From Phalacrocorax aristotelis (Eukaryota > Chordata > Aves > Suliformes > Phalacrocoracidae): a stretch of DNA of 64,000 nt. The position numbers and the translations under genes are program-made. Positions 33,481 through 44,700 of the stretch are shown in pieces; the first letter of the stretch is position 1, and every line of letters starts with the position of its first letter. The stretch spans positions 218,136,610-218,200,609 of the forward strand of contig NC_134276.1 in assembly GCF_949628215.1 (NCBI RefSeq), read 5' to 3'. The notes under the pieces were generated by a model. The model searched no databases. It was given only the letters and a program-made list of their open reading frames with translations, and was not told where the DNA came from.

Positions 33481-36400
33481 AAACCGAATCTGGATGTATG
33501 ACTGAATCCCAAGCGCTTCACCATCTGGCAGCCGTGCCTGCCCCTGTTTGCTCTGCGGGGACGCGGGAGCGAAGCCCCCCGGGAGGCTCCGCCGGGGATC
33601 CCGGGGATGCCCGCGCTCTCCGCCTGGCGCCGGTGCTGAAATACCGGAGGCAACACCGGTACCGACTCACCGCCCGGCCCAGGGGTGGCTCCGTCGGGCT
33701 CAGTGCCGGTTCCCATCCCCGACAGAGCCCCCAGGGGCAGGGCGTGTGCTGGGCGCGGCAGCTCGTTCCCTATCGGGCCGCCCCTTCCACCCCATCCTCC
33801 TCTTCCTCCTGCCCCATGACATCACGGCCCCGCTCCCTCATCAACCGCCCCGCACGGCACTGGCACGGCAGCACCCGGTTGGCTCCGAGGACGATCCGGT
33901 TCAGCTCCTTCGTGGCTTCACAGGTACCCCCTCGCGCCCCTCCGGGCACCCCTACTCTCAGTCCCATGCGTATAGACACACGTGCACAAATACACACAAG
34001 TGTATGGGCACGCGGCGGCGTGGGCGCATGCAAAAGCGTGCGCGCACACGTGTGTGCAGGTGGGCACGCGGAGGAAGGAGCATGTGCGTGCACATAGATG
34101 CACTCAGATGTGCGTGCACGCACGGATACGTGTGCACAGGCATCCATGCACGCTTGGTGCGTCGCAACCTCAGGCGCGGGAGGGCTGCTCTGGGGCAGGG
34201 GGGTGTGTGATTTCTTGTCCTGCGCAGCCACGGGAAGCAATTCCCAGTAGGAATTGGGCAGTGAGGGTGCCTTAACACAGGGAAGGCTTCAGACTTCCTC
34301 CAGGGATGAGCTGCTCTGGTCTAGCCTAGTCGAGTCCTGTCGCGTTTACTCCTTCCCTTGCGTCCTGCACAAAGACCAAGCTCACCCCACCTCCGAGATC
34401 CCCCAGCAGGACCCGAGAGGGACCATGGGCTCCCAACTCACTTGGCTTTCCTAGTGCACCCACTTCTCCGTGGGGAAAGAAACGCCCGTGCCGCCTCCCA
34501 GCACAGCACAGGCCAAGCCCTTGGCTGGGGCAAAGCCAGGGAATGCTGGTGGGGGCTGTGCTGGCCCCCGAGGGGACAGGCGTCCTGCCTGCACTGCTTG
34601 TTCCCTCCTGCCCAGCGCAGCCTTGGGGGCTTTGCTCCAGGGCAATCCGTCCCTTTCCTCTCCAGAGGGAGACTGCAGGCACCATACGTTTGCTTCTCAC
34701 CTGCGCAAAATCTGCCACCTTGGTCCCGTTGGGTTTATTTTGCTTTTCTTGACTTTCATAATCAGGGTCAGTGTCTGCAAACGACATTCTCAAGGTGTGC
34801 AGGGAAGCAGCGCCAAGGCTGCAGTGGGATTTGGGGGCTGCAGCAGGGAAAGCCCCATCCTGGGGGTGCCCAGGGGTTTTTAGGGTGTTTCAGCTGAAAT
34901 CCCAGGGTAACCAGGGGTGCCAGCCAGGCTGCCTGGGCTCTGGCAAGGCAGCGGTGGCAGCAGCAGCCCTCAGGCTGCGTGGCACCTCTGCGGCTCGGCG
35001 TGCTGCTCATTAATTACCACGAGTGTTTCTGCCTGAGCAGGCAGCAGGGGGAGCGGGGTTTTCCGTGAGAGAAGGGCTGGCACCAGCACCCCTGGGGAAA
35101 TGTCCCCTCTGCCCTGTTTCATGGGGCAGGGTGCTGCCCCGGGTGCCGCAGCACCCCTTGCTGATGCCTGGCGCTTGGAGCTGCCTTTCCTCCTGCTTCC
35201 ACGGGGCTGAAACCTCCCATGTCTCTGGTGACTCCAGGGACGAGCCGGTGCTGACCAGCCCCTCCTGCCCTGGTTCCTGCCAGGGCCATCTCCTTTGGGA
35301 GGAACTGCTGCTCTCACCCCGTCGTGGTCCCAGGTGGCCTCAGAGGCACCACCGGGACTTGTCTCTCTCCAGGTGTCCTGTGGGACCTGCTGCCATTGTG
35401 TTCCTGGCTGCCAGTAAATCCCCAGGGTGGGAGGAGGTGGCATTCACCCTGCAGACCCCAGCAGAGCAGTGGGAGAGCTGGGGGGCAGGACAGACATGGC
35501 AGCAGAAATGGGGGACAGCGCTCGCTCCAGGGGCGCTGGTGGTGTCCCATAGTTGAGGCATCGGTGGCTAAATCTGTGGGGCTGCCTTAGGTCAGGATCT
35601 GGAGCGAGGGAAGGTGTGTGGGGTGCTGGGGACGGGGAGAAGTGCAGGGGCTCTGGCGTGTGTGTGCATGCATGTGGGGAATCCCAGCCTTGATCTTCTG
35701 AGCTGGCAGAGGAGGTGGCAGAGCGGTGGAGCGTCTCCAGCCAAAGGAGGGGAGGCTCCTGCTAACCTAGTTATCGCTTGCCAATTTCTCCTTGGCTGGG
35801 TTAGGCTCTTGGTGCTGCAAACCCAGCCCCACGCCATCGGCTGCAGCTGAGGTGCTCCGGATTTATAGCGGGGCAACGGGAGTGTGGGGCCAGACGCTCC
35901 CTCTGAAATAAATAAATACACCCAGAGACAGCAATGCTGCTGGCAAGGACACAAGGGGAAAGCGGTGATCCCATGGACAGGTGCTTGTGCTTGCAGCCAC
36001 TGGAGAGGCAGCAGGGAAGGGTTAAAGCAGGTGATAAATGGCCCACGAACCGGCACCGAAGCTGTTGTATGCAAACCCAGAGCTCCCGATCCTGTTGTCT
36101 CTGCTCCCACCACCTCCTGCCCCCCGGCCCCCCAACACCCTGCAGGACGCTGGCACTCCACCGCGGCAGGGTGAGCACTGGGAAACCCTTCTTTCCCTGT
36201 GGCTCGTCCAAAGCAGCGCATGCGGGCACTGGGACACGGCTGAGCCAAGCCAGCTCTGGCGCACACCAGTGGCTGCTGGGTACAGGCAGCACAGGCAGCA
36301 TTCCCAGCATCTCCCCAGACACTTCAGAGCCCCTGTGCCTCTTGCAGCCGTGTGAGCACCTTGAAGCCTGGCTCCCTTTGAGCCACTGCAGTGATTTCCC

Positions 36401-36593
36401 AAGCAGTCAGATGCCCTCAAGCGTTTCCATCCGCTGCTTGGTATTTCTGCCCTTGCTCCCCCTTCCTCTCGCAGGAGGGTGGGCAGGGGACGTGGCTGAG
36501 CCCTGGGCACCGTCACTGATTTATCTGGCCTCGCGACAGCAGCTGTCTCCTCTTGGCAATTCCCAGGCCCCGAAATCCCTGTGAAGCCTCGCT
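33481..36593. other. PAX4 5' flank
   Basis: About 3 kb before the PAX4 start codon. It contains an alternating purine-pyrimidine tract at 33965-34165 and otherwise no repeat or coding exon. No clear TATA box lies just upstream of exon 1. Scattered motifs such as CAGGTG at 36028 and TTATCT at 36521 could belong to a promoter, but none is decisive. Upstream non-coding exons of PAX4 cannot be excluded. Confidence 0.5.
33965..34165. repeat. Alternating purine-pyrimidine (CA/TG, CG) tract
   Basis: Degenerate CACGTG/GTGCAC/TGCGCGCACACG words over about 200 bases. Potential Z-DNA-forming low-complexity sequence. Confidence 0.75.
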
Positions 36594-36606
36594 ATGCAAC
36601 ACCAAG
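36594..36606 (+). CDS. PAX4: PAX4 coding exon 1 (13-base coding part)
   Basis: ATG CAA CAC CAA G then donor GTGAGC. This resembles the short MQ..-type first coding exon of PAX6 and PAX4. An in-frame TGA at 36582-36584 precedes it. The phase (1) fits exon 2 exactly. Confidence 0.75.
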
Positions 36607-39600
36607 GTGAGCGATGCTGCTGCACCGGGGCGGCTCAGGGAGCACCATGCCGGCATCCGTGGTCCTGGGGGAATTGGGGAGGTGCCGTGTCAGTCCCTGC
36701 TCCATCACAAATGAGGCTGCTTTTCCCCCACAAAGCCTGCATTGGGTGCTGGTAGCTGTTACGCTTGTGGCTCCACAGAGTCCTCCCAGCCCCCCCGATG
36801 ATGTCCAGTGCTTCCTCGTCCACCCCAGCCTGTCACCCCCACTTTGCAGCTGCCTTCCCCTGCTGCCTCTGCCTGGAGGAACCTCCTCCCTGTGTTCCTC
36901 CATGGGGTATTTTTTTCTGCCAGCATCACCTGGGGCTGGTCCCCCTGTTCCCTGCCTGCTTCTGCCGCACGCTGCCTGCGCCCACACCCCAGCAAATGAG
37001 CCCCACATTGCTCCAAGCTCCAAGTCCTCTTGCCCAGCCCCTTCCAAACCCCCACACAATGCACAGGGGTCCCCAATGCCACCGGTCCTTCACCCTGTAA
37101 AGCCTCAGGCCCTGGTGTCCTCCAGGAGAGCCGGGGAGGGATGGGCAGGCAGCATCCCCCCTTGCAGCAAGCCCTGTCCTTCGTCACCGGCTGCCTGGCC
37201 TCTCCCCAGGGCACAACGGCGTGAACCAGCTGGGGGGGCTCTTTGTGAATGGCCGCCCCCTCCCCACCTGCAAGAGGAAGAAGATCATCGAGCTGGCGGC
37301 ATGCGGCGTCCGGACCTCGGACATCTCCCGCAGCCTCAAGGTGTGCCTGGGTCGGGGATTCTCCTCCAAGTCCTTTTCCCGCTGAGCCTCTGCCCCAACT
37401 GCCCCATCCGCAGGTGTCCAATGGCTGCGTCAGCAAGATCCTGGGCCACTACTACCGGACGGGGGCCGTGGAGCCCAAGGCTATCGGGGGGAGCAAGCCC
37501 CGCATGGCCACCCCCGAGGTGGTGGCCAGGATCGCCCAGCTGAAGCTGGAGCAGCCCTCCCTCTTCGCCTGGGAGATCCGTCGGCAGCTGCACGCCGAGG
37601 GCATCTGCGCCGGCAACAAGACCCCCAGCGTGAGTCCCTGCTGGGGAGAGCCGCGGGGGGCTGCGGGGACGCCGGGGCCAGGCACTGCACAGGGGTTCGA
37701 CCCCTCGGCTGGGGTGCTGTGGGGGGAGTCCCTCGCTGGGGTGGGCAATGGGAAGGATGCTCAGGGATGTGAGATGGCAGAGGGAGAAGCAGGCAGGGAA
37801 GGGAAGAGAAATCGCTCCCTCCCAGCTAAAGCAGAGTCCTGCCAGCCATCCCCAGCAAGCCTGGTCATCATGTCAGGCGTTGGGACACTTGTGGCGGGTC
37901 TGTAACAAGTACCACTGGTCGGCAGGGACAATAAAATGCAATCTGCAGTGTCAGTGCGGAGAGCTGTGCTTCCTAATGACAGACCCACCCCTATAAATCT
38001 CACAGTCTCCAGCCTCAGGGTACAGATTGCCTTACATCAGATATTGTTAGTCCACCGAAATTAAAGGGTTGCCTGTATCAACAAACAGCGGAGCAGATGG
38101 GCATGGCCCCAGCGCAGAGAATCCCTGGCATGTGCTCAGGTGCGGCTGCAGGAGAGCACCTCGGGGACGAGCTTTGGGGCATCAGCCTCGATTCCTCCCC
38201 ACCTCGCTGCTGCCTGAGCACGTCCCTGGCTCCTGCAGGGAGCGGAGGGCTGCCCACCACAGGCGGGGGCTTTGCTCAGCCCCCCTTGCTCCCACCCTTA
38301 CGGGGCCCTGCACCCATGGCGCAGCCCCATCTCTTCCCTGCCCAGGTCTCCTCCATCAACCGGGTGCTGAGGAACCTGCCCAGCGACCTGTGGCTGGCGG
38401 CTGAGCGGGGTCTGGCGAGGGACCCGCTGCCACGGGGTGAGCCTTGCTGGGGGCAACGGCCTGGGGAGCAGGGGCTGGGGGTGGGTGCACCCCATGGGAG
38501 AGACCTGCTCCGAGCGGGCAGAGAGCTCCTGCCACCGCCGGCCTCCTGGCTGCGTGCACATCCATGTGTGCATGCACACATGTGCACATGCATGCACATG
38601 CATGCACACCCGTGCATGTGCCTGCACACAGCTCCTCTGCACACTCCTGCACTCACTCTGTGCCCCCCAAAGCAAGGGGGCTCGTCGACCCTCCTTGCCC
38701 CTTCCCAGCCCCTCCTGGGGAGCCCTCAGGGCTGCCCCCCCCCCCCCCATTCTACCTTTCTGTCCCCGCAGCGTCCCCTCTCGCCTCCCCCTCTGCCCCA
38801 CACCCCCCGGGCTGCCGCTCACCTGCCGAAGCCGGTGCCGCTGTCTCCCCGGGGACCCAGCACCCTCCACAGGGCTCCGCATCCAGCCGGCGGCTCCCGC
38901 TGAGCACCCAGCACAGGAACAGGACGGTCTTCTCCAGCCAGCAGTCGGAGGCCCTGGAGAAAGGTGCGGCTCCCACAGGACACCGGCCGAGGCCGGGGCA
39001 TTCGGTGTGCCTGCCCCGCGCTACCGCAGGGTGCTGGGATGGATCAGAGCCGTTCCTGGGGGAGGACTTTGCCACTCTCTGGATGGGCTCCTGCCCCTCT
39101 GCATGGCACGGCCATCGCTGCAGTGCCCCAAACCGCTCCGAATTGTGGGCACTGGGGCCCGGCGATGGACTGGCTGTGGCCGTGCATCCTGGCATTGCCC
39201 ACCAAGGTGCTGGGGGTGGCTGCGCCGGACAGGCTGATCTCACCCCCGTCCCTCTTGCAGAGTTTCAGAGGGGACAGTACCCGGATACTGTCACCCGGGA
39301 GAGACTGGCCGTGGCCACCCAGCTGCCCGACGCAACCATCAGGGTAAGAGGAGACCTGCCACGCTGCCGCTGCCCGCCGGGAGCACGCCTGGCCTGATTC
39401 TGTCCGCCAAAGCACCCCAGCGGGGGCGCTGGGCTTGGGGCTGCCCAGCCTGCCAGCACCGGCAGGGACAGGGCTCCGTCCCGGCATTCAGGGACATCTC
39501 CAAACCGTGACACTGCTGCTGGTGGTGGTCGCAGAGGTGGGAACGGGCTCAGGTGGGCAGCATGCATGTGGCAGACAAGGGGGGTGAGCCCTGAGAGCAG

Positions 39601-41742
39601 GTTTCATTCCCAACTCGGGGGTCTCTACCCTCTGACAGCTGGGCACAGGCAGGAGTGGGACAGCACTGGCTCTGTCGAGACATGCCAGTCTCTCTTGATC
39701 CCTCCTGCCTGCCGGGGCAAGGCTGGGGCCGGGGGAGCGGGACTCTCAGGCTGCTCCTCGGCAGCAGCCCCTGTGCCAGCACCTCTGTCGGAGACGACGC
39801 ATGCCTGCGCTGCACAGCCACGAGCGGCTGCGTGTCCCGTCCCCGTGCAGCCACCGCTCCAGCCCTGCTCCCGGCCTCTGTCCTCCCTGGCTCGGCCCCG
39901 CCATGGGGCCAGCGCAGGGCCCGGGAGGATGTGGGGACACTGCTGGACCCCAGGATGGTGCCACAGGGCAGGGGTGCAGGAGAGGACAGCACAGCACGGC
40001 AGAGCCGTGGCACGCCCCATGGCGTGCTCGGTGGCACACTGCACGGCATGCTTTGCGGCATGCACCACGACACACTCCCTGGCACGCTCCCCGGCGTGCA
40101 CCCTCGAACACATACCCAGAGCACATTGGTAGCTCTCAGCAGCCACCCCTGTGCTGCTGGCAAACCTTCACAGGCTCGTGGCAAGCCCTTCCCATCCCAG
40201 CCTCAGACCATCACTGGCCATCTCGGTGCCCCAGGTGGTGGCCGCAGCGAGTCCCCACCTCCGCCAGGGCAGGGCTGCCCGCGCACGTGGTCACCCCACG
40301 CCATGGCAAGGCACGCACGTGTCTCCCGTGCTTGGTGCTGGAGAAGCACCCTGGAGCCCGGCACGTGCTTGCAGCCTGACGAAGTGGAGAAGACACAGGA
40401 TCAAACCCCTTCGTCTGCCCATGCCCATGCCCATGCCCAGGGGCGTGTGAAGAGTCCGCGACCCCGAGGGAAGAGCGGTGCCAAGGAGCCGGAGCACCCC
40501 CTGGGGTGAGGGGGCTGCGAGGTGGGGGCCAGCAGCCTCAGCCCCTTCCCTCCTCCCCAGGTCTGGTTCTCAAACCGACGAGCAAAATGGAGACGTGAGG
40601 CCAAGCAGAAGCTGGAGGCTGGCGGTGCAGGTGACAGCCCAGGGGTGGAGGGAATGGGATGGGGTCCAGGGACCACGCTGGGAGGGAGTGAGGCTGAAAT
40701 TTGGCACTGAGCATGGGGATGCCAGGGTTCAGTTCCCCAAAATCAAGGCTGGGGACCAGCGTGGTCCTGACCCGGAGCACTGCCCTCCCCATCTCTCTCC
40801 ACCCAGGCTCCTGGTGCGACTGGATGCTGCCCTGTGGGGCGGCCACGGCTGCTTTTCTTCCCCACTCCGTAACAACCGCTGGCTCCACACAGGTAGGAGG
40901 TGGCCGGGGGTGATGGGGAGGCCTCACTGGCACCCCAATGGGCTCTAGACACCCTCTGGAGCCTGTGCTTCCACTGCCCGACTGCTCTGAGCTCTCCGGG
41001 AACTGCCCTCCCCAGGGAGCTGCTTCTGGAGCCGCCCCAGAGGGTGACACTTTTTGGGTCCCCTTTGGGGTCGTCTGGTCCCAGTGCAACCCCACGGATG
41101 CCCCGTGACATCCTGCTCTCTGTTCCCTGCACAGCACCTCCTGGCCGCCCCTACTGGCTCGCCGCAGCCCCTCCATGGTCGTGTTCATGGTCACAGCCAC
41201 GTCCTCACCACCTTCCCCGGCACCCCGGCCCCGCTGCACCTCTGCACCTCTGGCCCCTGCGCCTGGGATGATGCTTGCTGTGGTAAAAGGGCCAGGAGGG
41301 TGGCTGGGACCCCTGGGCACAGCCAGGGTGGGAGGCAGCGGCAGGGTGCAGGAGCCCATGGGGTGCTGGAGGGTGAGGGGAGCCCGGTCACCCTCCCTGC
41401 CTGGCCCCAGCCCTGCAGTGATGGGGGGTGGTTGCTGTGGGGTGGATGTTCCCTGTCCCATGGCAGAGTGGGGCTGGGGGCGAGGGCGATGCTCCCCAGC
41501 TCCATGCGCTGCCTGAGCCACATTTCCATCCTGCAGGCTTGGCCCCCTGCAGCAGCCCCCCTCCGGTCCCCTGGCAGCCCCTGGAGGGCCCCCCCTTTGC
41601 CCTGCTGCCTCCCCGGGCTCACCTGCACCCCGCTGCCAGCCTGCTGCCCGGACCCCCGCTGAGCCCCCCAGCGCTGCCGCTCCACGCCAGCTCGACGGAG
41701 CCCCTCGCTCACCTCCACGCACCAGGGTGCCCCTGGCTCTGA
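36594..41742 (+). CDS. PAX4: PAX4, paired box and homeodomain transcription factor
   Basis: Ten coding exons join in frame to 411 codons: 36594-36606, 37210-37340, 37414-37629, 38346-38436, 38772-38963, 39261-39343, 40561-40630, 40807-40892, 41135-41282 and 41537-41742. PAX4 is a nuclear repressor that directs beta- and delta-cell fate in the endocrine pancreas. The paired domain is at about residues 5-132 ([37 protein letters not shown]) and the homeodomain at 197-256, with WFSNRR and the Pax-type serine at homeodomain position 50. There is no octapeptide, as in the PAX4/6 group. Assignment to PAX4 rather than PAX6 rests on divergence, a short Pro-rich C-terminus and linkage to SND1, ARF5 and GCC1. 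A TGA four codons upstream in frame supports the start. Human PAX4 is somewhat shorter (about 343-351). The C-terminal exons are the least certain. Confidence 0.92.
36607..37209 (+). other. PAX4 intron 1
   Basis: About 600 bases, donor GTGAGC and acceptor TCTCCCCAG. No repeat or other gene recognised. Confidence 0.65.
37210..37340 (+). CDS. PAX4: PAX4 coding exon 2, N-terminal (PAI) half of the paired domain
   Basis: 131 bases coding [19 protein letters not shown] and on to DISRSLK. Residues [11 protein letters not shown] replace the usual DSTRQKIVELA of PAX6, a marked local divergence. The donor is GTGTGC, a weak match beyond GT. Confidence 0.92.
37414..37629 (+). CDS. PAX4: PAX4 coding exon 3, middle of the paired domain
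   Basis: 72 codons beginning [20 protein letters not shown], through [20 protein letters not shown], to GNKTPS. It spans the end of the PAI subdomain, the linker and most of the RED subdomain. Only 73 bases of intron separate it from exon 2. Donor GTGAGT, phase 0. Confidence 0.95.
37630..38345 (+). other. PAX4 intron 3
   Basis: About 700 bases. A relatively AT-rich patch at 37900-38080 (ATAAAATGCAATCTGCAG; CCGAAATTAAAGGGTTGC) stands out. No exon recognised. Confidence 0.6.
38346..38436 (+). CDS. PAX4: PAX4 coding exon 4, end of the paired domain
   Basis: 91 bases beginning [14 protein letters not shown], the last helix of the RED subdomain, then a short linker rich in Leu, Ala and Arg. Donor GTGAGC, phase 1, consistent with exon 5. 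Confidence 0.9.
38437..38771 (+). other. PAX4 intron 4 with a CA/TG tract
   Basis: 335 bases. An alternating TGCATG/CACATG low-complexity tract occupies 38564-38640 and a 14-C run lies at 38735-38748, just before the acceptor of exon 5. Confidence 0.75.
38772..38963 (+). CDS. PAX4: PAX4 coding exon 5, linker and start of the homeodomain
   Basis: 192 bases. About 46 residues of Pro/Ser/Ala-rich linker lead to [17 protein letters not shown], homeodomain helix 1. The acceptor is preceded by a run of 14 C at 38735-38748. Ends in AAAG before GTGCGG, phase 1. Confidence 0.88.
39261..39343 (+). CDS. PAX4: PAX4 coding exon 6, homeodomain helices 1-2
   Basis: 83 bases coding (E)[19 protein letters not shown] and on to DATIR. 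Donor GTAAGA, phase 0. The split before VWFSNRR is the position used in PAX4 and PAX6. Confidence 0.95.
39344..40560 (+). other. PAX4 intron 6
   Basis: A 1.2-kb intron splitting the homeodomain. It contains degenerate GGCATGC/GGCACGC repeats at about 40005-40105 and a CCCATG hexamer repeat at 40417-40440. Nothing coding recognised. Confidence 0.65.
40561..40630 (+). CDS. PAX4: PAX4 coding exon 7, homeodomain helix 3
   Basis: 70 bases coding [20 protein letters not shown] and GGA. Contains the DNA-recognition helix. The donor GTGACA is weak, so the exact 3' limit is less certain than the 5' one. Confidence 0.88.
40807..40892 (+). CDS. PAX4: PAX4 coding exon 8 (predicted)
   Basis: 86 bases between a good acceptor (CTCCACCCAG) and donor (GTAGGA). 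It codes 29 residues of the poorly conserved C-terminal region. Supported by phase on both sides rather than by clear similarity. Confidence 0.6.
41135..41282 (+). CDS. PAX4: PAX4 coding exon 9 (predicted)
   Basis: 148 bases between acceptor CTGCACAG and donor GTAAAA. Codes a His/Leu/Pro-rich stretch with [10 protein letters not shown] near its end, faintly like the Cys/Trp-containing C-terminus of mammalian PAX4. Phase agrees with both neighbours. Confidence 0.6.
41537..41742 (+). CDS. PAX4: PAX4 coding exon 10 (terminal)
   Basis: 206 bases coding a Pro/Leu-rich tail that ends HAPGCPWL and TGA at 41740-41742. Acceptor CATCCTGCAG. In-frame with exon 9. Confidence 0.65.
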
Positions 41743-44700
41743 GGGTCCCCGGTGAGGTGGGGGGCTCTGACACACCCTCCGGTGCAGTGAGTTGAGGACG
41801 CCCATGCACGGGTGCGTGCTGGTGACAGCTGAGTCACCGACACCTCGCTGCCTGCCCCCCTCCAAACTGGGACTCCCTGTCACCCTCCTGGGAGCTTACC
41901 CCCGCAGGGTCCAGCGGGGCAGCAGAGGGGTGGGTGCTCGGGGAAAGTGTCCTGCCGTGCCACCCAGGCTCGGGTTATCTGGGCTTAGACCCTTGCGGGC
42001 ACCTGGGGGGATGAGTGTGCTTCTTCCCAGCTGGGCGAGGGGTTTATCCTGGTGCTACCGGCTGCAGCACAGCCCTGCCAGCCTGCAGAGCTGGGACTTG
42101 CCCTGCAAGGCTTTGTGTGGGACGATGCCTTGCCGCTCGCCCAGGAGCTGCTGGACAGCCAGCGTCCTGCTGTCTGCACTGCAGCGTCCCCACAGCCCTT
42201 CCACGCACTCGTCATCCAGGTGGCTGCTTCCCCTGGGCCACCCCCATCTCCCGTGGCACCCTCAACACATCCCGCAGACCCTGCAGCCCCCCTCCCCTCT
42301 CCCCCACCTCAGACCCCCTCTGATCCCAGCCCAGCCCCGGCTGGGACACAGCACGGCCGGGACAGCCCCTGGCAGCTTCCCAAACTGTGTCACACCCCCC
42401 CCCCGCAGTGGGGTGATACCTACCCCAAGGCAGGAAAGCTTCACGGTGGGCTTTGCCCGGCCACCAGCCTCTTCCTCAGCTGCCTTGGGTGGCTTGTGGG
42501 GAGCAGGACCACAACCGCATCCCTCGAGCTGTGGTTGGGGGTCAGGCAGTGGAAGCCGAGCGCCTCGGGGACCCCTTGTCACGCTGGAGCATTTGTCACC
42601 ATCCCCAGTGCTGTGTCCCTGTCCCTGGGACAGAGCAGGAGGATGGGCAGTGTCACCGCCCACTTCGCTGCTGCACACCTCAGTTAGCATCCCTCCATCC
42701 ACTTCAAGCTTTCCCCTCCTCCTATTTATAATACTATTAAATTACCCAGGGAAAAGGTAATTAGCTGCGTGTGAAGAGGGATAATTAACGCCCATGGTCC
42801 CATCCGCCCCGCCACAAGTGCACGACATCGCAACCGGCACCGGTGCGGCTGCTGGGCGCTTCTGCCCATCTGCCCAGGTGTCGGGGCAGCACTGGTGAGC
42901 GGAGCTGGGGCTCGGCCCCAAGCAGGTGTTGCCTGGCCCCCTCCCCGGGGCAGCTGGCCAGAGCAGCCCCCGAGACCCTCTTCCCAGCAGAGCCTCCGGT
43001 TCCCCACTGCCGACACGTGGGGCGTGACGGCTCCGGGCGCCGGGGTGCTGCTCTGCGGGGGATGTGCGGGGGGATGCAGGGGACCCTTTCTCCTGCCAGG
43101 CTCACGCTGCGCCCCTGCTGCAGCACCATGAATCGCTGGCTCTGGGATGGGGGGTGGTGGGAACAGGGGGCACCCCGCTGTTAAATGGGGATTTCTCCTG
43201 GCACCTGTGGAGAAAGAAACATCTAGCCCAGAGGGAGCTCTCTGGGGAGTCTCCAGAGTGGGGGAACAGGGGATATGTGGGATGGGCAAGAGGGAAAAAA
43301 ACACGCTGTGGCTTTTGTGCCCCCCTGGTGATTGCCCGTAGCGGCTGGCGAGCCCCCGAGCCGCGGCATCACCTCAGCACACCCTGGTGCAGAGAGGGGA
43401 CGTTGGCGGGCAGGACCGTGCGGCACAGCCAGGAGCAGCTCCAGTCGTCCCAGATCCCACACCGGTCCCTCCACCGTGACCTTGCAGAGCCGACAGCCCC
43501 GGCCACGTGGCAGATCCTTGGTCTAAATAAAAAGTTTTGGGTTTCTGTTTGTTTAGAAATGGAATTTAACAGTGGAGCTGGAGTAAAGGCACCCTTTGCT
43601 GGCACAGAGCACCGCTGCAGGCTGAAGAACAGGTTTTATTTGATGGAAAATTATTGTTTTCTTCAGCAAGGGAAACTGGCTGGGGGAGCTCGGCCTGAGG
43701 TGAGGGCTTTCCCCGTTTGCAGGGCCTGGGCAGGGACACTGCGCAGTGGTCACCGTCCCCACGCGCCCACAGCCCCTGGCTGGGAGCCCACCCTCAGCAG
43801 ACCACTCTGAGGGCAGCCCCAGGGGGACCCTCTCTCCCCCAGGACAACGTCAGGCTCCAGCTTAGTTTGTGCCTTTTTAAGCAAGAAAAAATAATTTCTA
43901 TAAGAGAAAAGTGATCGCTGGGTTTTTCTAAGTGAAAAAAGCCGTCCCAGGAGCATGCAGCCGTGTTCTCCTGATTGTTCAGTCTTGGGGGACACTGGCG
44001 GCATCTCTGAGGACTCGCCTGCACCCATGACACAGCGGCTGCACGAGCCCCGGCTCCGTTTTGGCTGTCTGTCTGTCCTGGCCACCCAGCTGAGCTGAGG
44101 CAGCATCCCGGGACTAGGGCAGCGCACTGCTGCCCATGGAGAGTTGGGCTGAGACCTGCCAAACTCATGGCATGTGTAACTGACCAGCTTATGGGGAAAG
44201 CCTCATGGGAATGGGGGCACCTGTGGTGTCCGAGCAGACTCATAAGATGGAGGTGAGCAAGGATGCCCTGGGCCACCCCGAGCCCCCGGCACCCTCGGGC
44301 TGCAGCTCCACCAAGCAGCTCCCTCTGCCCGGGCAATGCTGCGGGCTGCCGACCCAGCACAGCCGGGGCTGCAAACAGCCGGCACAGCTCCAGGCAGCTC
44401 CACGACACGCATGGAGCCCACGGCAGTGGGATTTCAGCCACGTTCAGCCGCAGGAGCGGGGATGGGGACGAGACGGGTGGCACTGCTGCCGTGGCAGCAG
44501 ACCAGGGCTGTGCACAGCAGCCACCACTGTGCCCTGGCAATACCCGAAGCTGCAGCCGCTCCCTGCTGCGGCAGGCGGTGTGGGGCTGCGAAACGCCTGC
44601 TCGAGTCCCAAACCTCCAAACGTCCCATGGTGGCTCCAGAGGAGCCTTTTTCTTCCAGAAACTTGGAGTGACTTGACCGGATTTGGGTGTATTTTCCAGG

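Noticed and set aside
35880-36590. Definite PAX4 core promoter
   Set aside because: TTTATAG at 35859 and other AT-rich words are present, but none has a supported start site; PAX4 may have upstream non-coding exons, so no promoter was annotated.
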